Assembly: GCA_022793895.1 (NCBI GenBank)
Contig: JAAWDS010000048.1
Location: 1-64,000 of the forward strand
Origin: Provencibacterium sp.
GTDB lineage: Bacteria; Bacillota; Clostridia; Oscillospirales; Ruminococcaceae
DNA: 64,000 nt
Direction: 5' to 3'
The notes under the pieces are model-generated. The model did no database searches and was not told the origin of the DNA. It worked only from the letters and a program-made list of their open reading frames with translations. Made by a program: the position numbers and the translations under genes. Position 1 is the stretch's first letter. Every line of letters begins with the position of its first letter. Positions 59,143 to 64,000 of this stretch are shown here, one piece after another.

Positions 59143-59547
59143 TCAGTGGCATCCGCCGCAGCTGGCGCAATTGCCGCCGCAGCCGGTATCTTCGACCACG
59201 CTGTCGGGATCCTCCCCGTTGACCGAGGCCGCCAGGATCTGGTTTACAAAGCGCATCGCCGCATCCACCTCCTGCTTGGCGGCAGTGTAGGCCATCATGC
59301 AGTCGTTGTGCATGATCCGTTCATAAAGCGCCTTGATTTCTTTGTCCAGCGAAGCTAACTTTGCGTCGTCCTTTTCCTCTTTGCTTATCTGGCCGTTCAG
59401 CTCGATCCGCTTCAGGTTGAACTGCCCGATCATCTCCTGGAGCTCCAGATCCTCATCGCTCTTCTGTCGGGCCAGGTTGTAGCGGATGACCCGTTCATCC
59501 TGTGCGATTGCCTTTCCAAATTCACGGGCTTTTTCAATCATGTCCAT
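59143..59547 (-). CDS. YlbF-family protein with a cysteine-rich tail
   Basis: The protein has 134 residues. The helical YlbF/YmcA domain (about 1-115) is followed by the tail CGGNCASCGGCH, with four cysteines. In B. subtilis the YlbF-YmcA-YaaT complex binds Fe-S clusters and aids RNA processing and development. Placement between miaB, itself an Fe-S enzyme, and mutS is common in Firmicutes. AAGGAG precedes the ATG. Confidence 0.85.
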   Translation of the reverse strand: MDMIEKAREFGKAIAQDERVIRYNLARQKSDEDLELQEMIGQFNLKRIELNGQISKEEKDDAKLASLDKEIKALYERIMHNDCMMAYTAAKQEVDAAMRFVNQILAASVNGEDPDSVVEDTGCGGNCASCGGCH

Positions 59548-59569
59548 CCTTTTGTTCTCCTTCTGCTTT

Positions 59570-60982
59570 TCAGCGGCATATTTCTCCCAGCAGCGCCCAG
59601 TTCAGCGCCTGGGTGATTTTGACCTCTTTAAACCTCCCGATGAGCGCCGGATCCCCAGGGCACTCGACGATGATCCCCGATTCGGTGCGGCCGGAGAGCG
59701 TCCCTTCGGTTTTGGAAGGGCCGTCCAGCAGGACCCGCAGCGTCCGTCCCACCTCGCGCCGGTAGAGCCGGGAGCCTATCTGCTCCTGCTCTTCCAAGAG
59801 CTCGCGGAACCAACGCCCCTTTTCCTCCGGCGGAACGGGATCGGGGTATCCGGCCGCCGCCGTTCCGCTGCGCGCCGAGAAGATGAAGGTGAAGAGCGAG
59901 TGGAACTGCACCTCCCGCACCAGTGCGAGCGTTTCCAGGAAGTCTTCATATTCCTCGCCGGGGAAGCCGACGATGATATCGCTTGTGAAGCTGACGCCGG
60001 GGATACGCGCGCGCGCATAGGCGATGAGCTCCCGGTATTTCTCCGCGGTGTAGCGGCGGTTCATCCGCTCTAAAACGCGGTTGCTTCCGCTCTGTACGGG
60101 GAGATGGATGTGGCTGCATACCTTCTCACATTCGGCCACGGCGTCGATGAGCGCATGCGAGCAGTCCTTGGGGTGGGAGGTCATGAACCGGAGGCGGAAA
60201 TCCCCTTCGATCCGGTTCAATTCCCGCAGGAGGCGGGGGAAAGATTCCTCCTCTCCCAGCCCCTTGCCATAGGAATTGACGTTCTGGCCGAGCAGGGTGA
60301 TCTCCCGGTAGCCCTCTTCAACGAGGGAACGCGCCTCGGCGATTACCTCCCGGAAAGGGCGGGAATATTCCCGCCCCCGCACATGGGGAACGATGCAGTA
60401 GGAACAGAAATTGTCGCAGCCCTGCATGATGGGAAGCCAGGCGCGCACCTTTCCATCCCGGCGGACGGGGAGCCCTTCCACATAGCCCTCCCCCGATGCC
60501 TCCAGCTCCACTAAGCCGCGCTGTCCCTCCAATACCTGGCGCACCAGGCCGGGCAGCCGCCAAACGGCGCCCGCGCCGAAGATAATATCCACATAGGGGT
60601 AGTGCGTTCGCAGCTTTTTTGCAGCGGAGGGCTGCTGCGCCATGCAGCCGCAGAGCGCAAGGATGAGGTTCGGATTCTTTTTTTTCAGTCCCTTGAGCGC
60701 GCCGACATGGCCGAATACCCGGTCCTCGGCATTCTCCCGGACTGCGCAGGTGTTGAACAGGATAAGATCCGCCCCGGCGGCATCGCCGGTCAGGCAGTAA
60801 CCCATCTCTTCGAGCAGTCCGCGCAGCCGTTCGGTATCGCTGACGTTCTGTTGGCAGCCATAGGTGCGCGTATAAGCGGCGGGCAGGCGGCCATGCTCCG
60901 CGCGGAAGGCTTCGCTGTAAGCGCGCACGGCGCGGGCCTCCCGTTTAGCTTCCCACAAGGAAGCGTTTTTATTTTCCTCCAT
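59570..60982 (-). CDS. miaB: tRNA-2-methylthio-N6-dimethylallyladenosine synthase
   Basis: The protein has 470 residues from the ATG at 60982 (AGGA at 7 nt); an ATG at 61000 is directly on its GGGAAGG and less likely. Three domains are seen: an N-terminal UPF0004 part with three cluster cysteines (TYGCQQN, NTCAVRENA, CGCMAQ), the radical SAM motif CDNFCSYC, and a C-terminal TRAM domain. It adds a methylthio group to A37 of tRNAs reading UNN codons. It is first in the operon. Confidence 0.96.
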   Translation of the reverse strand: MEENKNASLWEAKREARAVRAYSEAFRAEHGRLPAAYTRTYGCQQNVSDTERLRGLLEEMGYCLTGDAAGADLILFNTCAVRENAEDRVFGHVGALKGLKKKNPNLILALCGCMAQQPSAAKKLRTHYPYVDIIFGAGAVWRLPGLVRQVLEGQRGLVELEASGEGYVEGLPVRRDGKVRAWLPIMQGCDNFCSYCIVPHVRGREYSRPFREVIAEARSLVEEGYREITLLGQNVNSYGKGLGEEESFPRLLRELNRIEGDFRLRFMTSHPKDCSHALIDAVAECEKVCSHIHLPVQSGSNRVLERMNRRYTAEKYRELIAYARARIPGVSFTSDIIVGFPGEEYEDFLETLALVREVQFHSLFTFIFSARSGTAAAGYPDPVPPEEKGRWFRELLEEQEQIGSRLYRREVGRTLRVLLDGPSKTEGTLSGRTESGIIVECPGDPALIGRFKEVKITQALNWALLGEICR

Positions 60983-61094
60983 GATTTTCCTGACGGCCAT
61001 CCTTCCCTAAAAAATACGGGCTGATCTGCTGCGGCCCATTTTCTGCCGCGCTTCGGACATGCGTTCAGATTTTTCGACTTTTGTTTATTGGTTT

Positions 61095-61124
61095 ATTATA
61101 ACGCCTGCGCGCCTAGGAAGTCAA
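61095..61124 (-). promoter_or_regulatory. Promoter of miaB-ylbF-mutS
   Basis: On the minus strand TTGACT and TATAAT are separated by 18 bp. The start would be near 61088. Confidence 0.7.
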
Positions 61125-61310
61125 TTGCCCTGTGCCCAGCAAATTTTTTAAGGAGAGTCGAGCCTGTTTGAACAAAAAGGGCCGCAGGCGGAAGCATAGC
61201 GCTCTCTTTCTATGGCTTGCGTCCGAATAGAACGGGAAGTGAAGATTTATACTTCTATTTGGACGGATAAATGACCTTGAAGGATGGAAAAAAGAAGGAA
61301 AAATGGAAGA

Positions 61311-61553
61311 ATGAAAATACGAGTAATCGGGAAATCGCACCTGAGCGGGACAAGCAAAAAGATGGGAAATATCTATGACTTCATCCAAGTCCACTACAAC
61401 GGCAAGGCCCGCGGCGTGGAAGGTACCGCAGCCCTCACCCTTAACCTCGACCCCAACGATTACCCCTATGACAGCATCGCCCTCAATGCCGTCTACAACG
61501 TCGATTTCGACCAACGCGGCTATCCGGTAGACTTCACGCCCGTAAGCAAGTGA
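61311..61553 (+). CDS. Small protein of mobile-element type
   Basis: The protein has 80 residues from the ATG at 61311 (AAGGA at 11 nt); an ATG 27 nt earlier is an alternative. It begins KIRVIGKSHLSGTSKKMGN and contains YDFIQVHYNGKARGVEG. From memory, small proteins like this are found in clostridial integrative elements; there is no assigned function. The neighbouring transposase fragment supports a mobile origin. Between it and miaB about 300 bp holds only the miaB promoter and no other gene. Confidence 0.55.
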   Translation: MKIRVIGKSHLSGTSKKMGNIYDFIQVHYNGKARGVEGTAALTLNLDPNDYPYDSIALNAVYNVDFDQRGYPVDFTPVSK

Positions 61554-61725
61554 GGCAGATACAAGGCTCCTGCCTTCCGCCCGTTAAGCCCGGCCTAACT
61601 CACCTGGAAACAGCCTACCCCTGCTCGGACTATCCCGTAAGCTGCCCCAAGTGCCGTTACCGGGCGGTCTGTTTCCTTCTGTCCGCCGTTCCTGCGTCCT
61701 GTACGAACGACCGGCGGGCCGGGAA

Positions 61726-61752
61726 CCGGTAGGGCCAGTATAGCCCTACCGG
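61726..61752 (+). terminator. Terminator-like hairpin in the element remnant
   Basis: CCGGTAGGGC pairs perfectly with GCCCTACCGG over a 7-nt loop, with CCTTTG after it. A second imperfect hairpin (AAAAGCG/CGCTTTT) lies at about 61794-61828. The rest of 61554-61825 shows nothing clear. Confidence 0.5.
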
Positions 61753-61825
61753 CCTTTGTATGTTTGTTATGATATTTCTGGTACAGGCAACAGAAAAGCG
61801 CTAGAGTGCATCCACTCCGGCGCTT

Positions 61826-62093
61826 TTGCTTTTCTATTCATTTCGGGAATTGTTGGAGAAGCCTAAGCGGAAGCGTGCTTATCGTCCCGTGAAGGCTTCG
61901 CAGCCTCCGAAGGGGACGAGTATTGAACGCCGTCCGCCTGATGTTGCCGGTCGTTCTTCCTTCGGCAATTGGGAAATGGTTAGTGTGATTGGTAAAGCGA
62001 AAGGGAAAGGCCCGTCTCTTCTAGTGCTTACCGAACGCATGACGCGCTTTGAGATTATCCTCAAGGTTGCGGCTAAGACCGCAGATTTTTTGC
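61826..62093 (+). mobile_element. IS30-family transposase fragment
   Basis: An open stretch of about 90 codons reads TSIERRPPDVAGRSSFGNWEMVSVIG followed by LLVLTERMTRFEIILKV in outline, the core of IS30 transposases. The first catalytic aspartate (normally WEMDTV) is V here, and everything after KTADFL is lost. The tgt stop lies 30 bp on. There is no N-terminal HTH and no terminal repeat was found. It is a dead remnant. Confidence 0.8.
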
Positions 62094-62120
62094 CGTGCAG
62101 GCAAAGCGCCGGCCCCCGCG

Positions 62121-63251
62121 TTAAATCCGCGTGGAGAGAATGGGAATATACTCCCGGCAGAACGCCTCATAGCGTTCTTCGGAAAGAGCTAAGCGGATCT
62201 TCTCCATCAGCGTGTTATAAAACCAGAGGTTGTGCATCACCAGCAGCCGCATACCCAGCATCTCCTGCGCGCGCAGCAGGTGCCGCAGGTAAGCGCGCGA
62301 AAAGCTGCGGCAGGCCGGGCAGCCGCAGTCCGGATCGAGCGGCAGCGGATCGGTCTTATACTTCTCGTTGTTGAGGTTGCGGATCCCCTGCCAGGTGAAG
62401 ATATGGCCGTGCCGCGCGTTGCGGCTGGGCATAACGCAGTCAAAGAGATCCACCCCCCGGCGCACCGCCTCCAGGATGTTGGCGGGCGTGCCCACCCCCA
62501 TCAGATAGCGCGGCTTATCCGCCGGCATAAACGGCTCCACCGCCTCGATAACGCTGTACATCTCTTCGGCCGTTTCCCCGACCGCTAGGCCCCCGATGGC
62601 ATAGCCCGCGCAGTCCACCTGCCGGATAGCCTTCATGTGCTCGATACGGATGTCCGCATAGGTCGATCCCTGGTTGATCCCGAAAAGAAGCTGCCGCCGG
62701 TTCAAGGTTTCCTCCTGCCCGTTCAGCCGGTCCAGCTCCCTCCGGCAGCGCTCCAGCCAGCGGGTGGTACGGGCAACCGACTGCTGCACATAGCCGCGTT
62801 CGGCCGGGTTTTCAATGCACTCGTCGAAGGCCATGGCAATGGTAGAAGCCAGGTTGGACTGAATGCGCATGCTCTCCTCCGGCCCCATAAAGATATGCCG
62901 GCCGTCAATATGGGACTGGAAGGCGACGCCCTCCTCGGTAATTTTGCGCAGGCTGCTCAACGAAAACACCTGGAAGCCGCCCGAATCGGTCAGAATGGGC
63001 CCCTCCCAGCCCATGAAGCGGTGAAGCCCGCCCAGCGTGCGCACGACCTCATCCCCCGGCCGCAGGTGCAGGTGGTAGGTGTTGCACAGCTCCACCTGGC
63101 AGCGCAGCTCCCCAAGATCCAAGGAGGAAACGCCCCCCTTAATGGCCGCCGCCGTCCCCACGTTCATGAAAGCGGGCATCTGCACCGTTCCGTGCGGCGT
63201 CTCAAAGCAGCCCAGCCGTGCGCGGCCCTGTTGTTTCAACAATCGATACAT
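62121..63251 (-). CDS. tgt: tRNA-guanine transglycosylase
   Basis: The protein has 376 residues from the ATG at 63251; a GTG at 63281 follows AGGAGG by only one base, and both starts are imperfect. It exchanges G34 for a queuine precursor in tRNAs. The catalytic aspartate is in LTDSGGFQVFSL, the nucleophile in VDLFDCVMPSRNARHG, and the zinc site is CGCPACR plus a later histidine. It is separated from yajC, with which it is usually linked, by 37 kb. An IS30 remnant abuts its 3' end. Confidence 0.95.
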   Translation of the reverse strand: MYRLLKQQGRARLGCFETPHGTVQMPAFMNVGTAAAIKGGVSSLDLGELRCQVELCNTYHLHLRPGDEVVRTLGGLHRFMGWEGPILTDSGGFQVFSLSSLRKITEEGVAFQSHIDGRHIFMGPEESMRIQSNLASTIAMAFDECIENPAERGYVQQSVARTTRWLERCRRELDRLNGQEETLNRRQLLFGINQGSTYADIRIEHMKAIRQVDCAGYAIGGLAVGETAEEMYSVIEAVEPFMPADKPRYLMGVGTPANILEAVRRGVDLFDCVMPSRNARHGHIFTWQGIRNLNNEKYKTDPLPLDPDCGCPACRSFSRAYLRHLLRAQEMLGMRLLVMHNLWFYNTLMEKIRLALSEERYEAFCREYIPILSTRI

Positions 63252-63328
63252 GCTAAATGATGGTGAGGGAGACTCCCCCACCCCTCCTTTTCGTCAGTTT
63301 ACCGCCGCATCCGCGCCGGAAGAAAGCT

Positions 63329-64000
63329 CTAGTCCAGATGCTTGAAGCCGTTGCCCAATACGTCGCCCGCGCTGCATCCCACGATAAAGGCCCCCGGATC
63401 CAGCGCCAGGGTCAAATCGCGGACCTTAAAAAACTGCCCCTTGGAAACGACGCAGAAGATGATATTCTTTTGGGAATGGCGGAAGCCGCCTTCCCCCTTT
63501 AAAATGGTGACGCCCCGATGCAGCTTTTTCAGAATCCCCTCCTCAATCTCGGCGCTGCGGTCGGAGATGATGAAGAGCAGCCGGTTGGTGTTCAAACCGT
63601 AGACCATTTTATCCATCACAATCGTTGAGGTCAGAATCGCCAGGGCCGCAAAGAGGGAGGTGTCAATGTTTCCATAAGCGTAAACCGAGAGGATCACCAC
63701 CATGAAGTTGGCCGCCATGAGCAGCTTTCCCAGCGAAAACTGCGGGAAGCGCTTCTGTAGCAGCGCGCCGATGATAGCCGTCCCTCCGGTGGTCGAGTGC
63801 GCAAAATAAACCAGCGCATTCCCCAACCCCATCAGCGCGCCGCCAAAGAGCGCAGCCAGCAGCGGGGCCAGCGGCGAAACGCTCTCATAAGGGTGAATGA
63901 GGCCAACCAGCACGCCCACCGCATCGGTCAGGATGCTTAAAAGGGCGGTGGAGACCATCGTCCGGATGGTAAAGCTCCTGGAAACGTGCCGCCAGGAGAG
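63329..64000 (-). CDS. YitT-family membrane protein, 5' end outside the window
   Basis: The frame is open to the window end, giving 223 or more of the usual 280-290 residues; the start and first helix are missing. Helices cover the N-terminal half (up to about 63600), with the family's GTAIIG and MDKMVYGLN segments, and a C-terminal DUF2179 domain follows (about 63334-63600) with RGVTILKGEGGF. Family function is unclear. It converges in direction with nothing; tgt lies 77 bp downstream on the same strand. Confidence 0.88.
   Translation of the reverse strand, partial: LSWRHVSRSFTIRTMVSTALLSILTDAVGVLVGLIHPYESVSPLAPLLAALFGGALMGLGNALVYFAHSTTGGTAIIGALLQKRFPQFSLGKLLMAANFMVVILSVYAYGNIDTSLFAALAILTSTIVMDKMVYGLNTNRLLFIISDRSAEIEEGILKKLHRGVTILKGEGGFRHSQKNIIFCVVSKGQFFKVRDLTLALDPGAFIVGCSAGDVLGNGFKHLD

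Noticed and set aside
61550..61732. 60-codon open frame in the element remnant
   Set aside because: It has no motif and no ribosome binding site.
1..64000. CRISPR arrays, tRNA and rRNA genes
   Set aside because: No regularly spaced direct repeats, cloverleaf genes or rRNA segments were seen on either strand.

Overview
The window looks like chromosome from a GC-rich, spore-forming, anaerobic member of the Clostridia, probably of the Oscillospirales/Ruminococcaceae kind. The evidence is a six-cysteine SCIFF peptide with its radical SAM maturase, a SpoIIM-like protein, a DUF4358 lipoprotein, oxygen-sensitive chemistry (feoAB, a LarA-type racemase, iron-dependent alcohol dehydrogenase), glycyl-tRNA synthetase of the single-chain type, and strong AGGAGG-type ribosome binding sites. 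Most of it is ordered, dense coding sequence. No tRNA, rRNA or CRISPR array was seen.

Layout. 1-9.1 kb: a sugar locus. A ROK repressor and a Gfo/Idh/MocA oxidoreductase lie downstream of an operon of class II aldolase, PFK-like kinase and LarA-like racemase/epimerase. A GH120 beta-xylosidase is divergent from it. 9.2-13.5 kb: feoA with a feoB that stops in the middle of its first gate domain, then serC-serA. 13.7-16.5 kb: GrpB, MATE, and a NERD-like membrane protein. 16.6-20.3 kb: the most unusual block. It holds a secreted protein, a transmembrane Ser/Thr kinase whose ectodomain repeats the two modules of the secreted protein, and a divergent HTH protein. The kinase and HTH genes share one palindromic -10 box. 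20.4-30 kb: TraX-like protein, glyS, tatD, a lipoprotein, then a long plus-strand run yajC-TIGR04086-scfA-scfB-spoIIM-like-yesL-ispD-ispF.

30-40 kb: inositol catabolism. A LacI-type regulator is divergent from iolC-iolD-iolB-adh-iolG-iolE-iolJ. No iolA is present. An iron alcohol dehydrogenase sits inside the operon, which suggests that malonic semialdehyde is reduced to 3-hydroxypropionate. 40-53.5 kb: a probable glycosaminoglycan-disaccharide locus. It encodes two Cys-type sulfatases, two GH88 unsaturated uronyl hydrolases, a GH39 enzyme with an iduronidase-like nucleophile motif, a three-gene ABC importer without its ATPase, and a membrane-anchored AraC sensor. All the hydrolases lack signal peptides, so imported disaccharides would be processed in the cytoplasm.

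53.6-56.4 kb: a frameshifted trans-aconitate methyltransferase, then a divergent NagB-like and TIM-like pair. 56.5-61.1 kb: the miaB-ylbF-mutS operon. 61.3-62.1 kb: mobile-element debris, including an IS30 transposase fragment. 62.1-64 kb: tgt and a YitT-family protein cut by the window end.

Two kinds of dispersed intergenic sequence recur: perfect-stem hairpins, several with a shared core, at gene ends, and a mosaic repeat of about 80 bp seen three times. Promoter, operator and terminator calls rest on sequence inspection alone.
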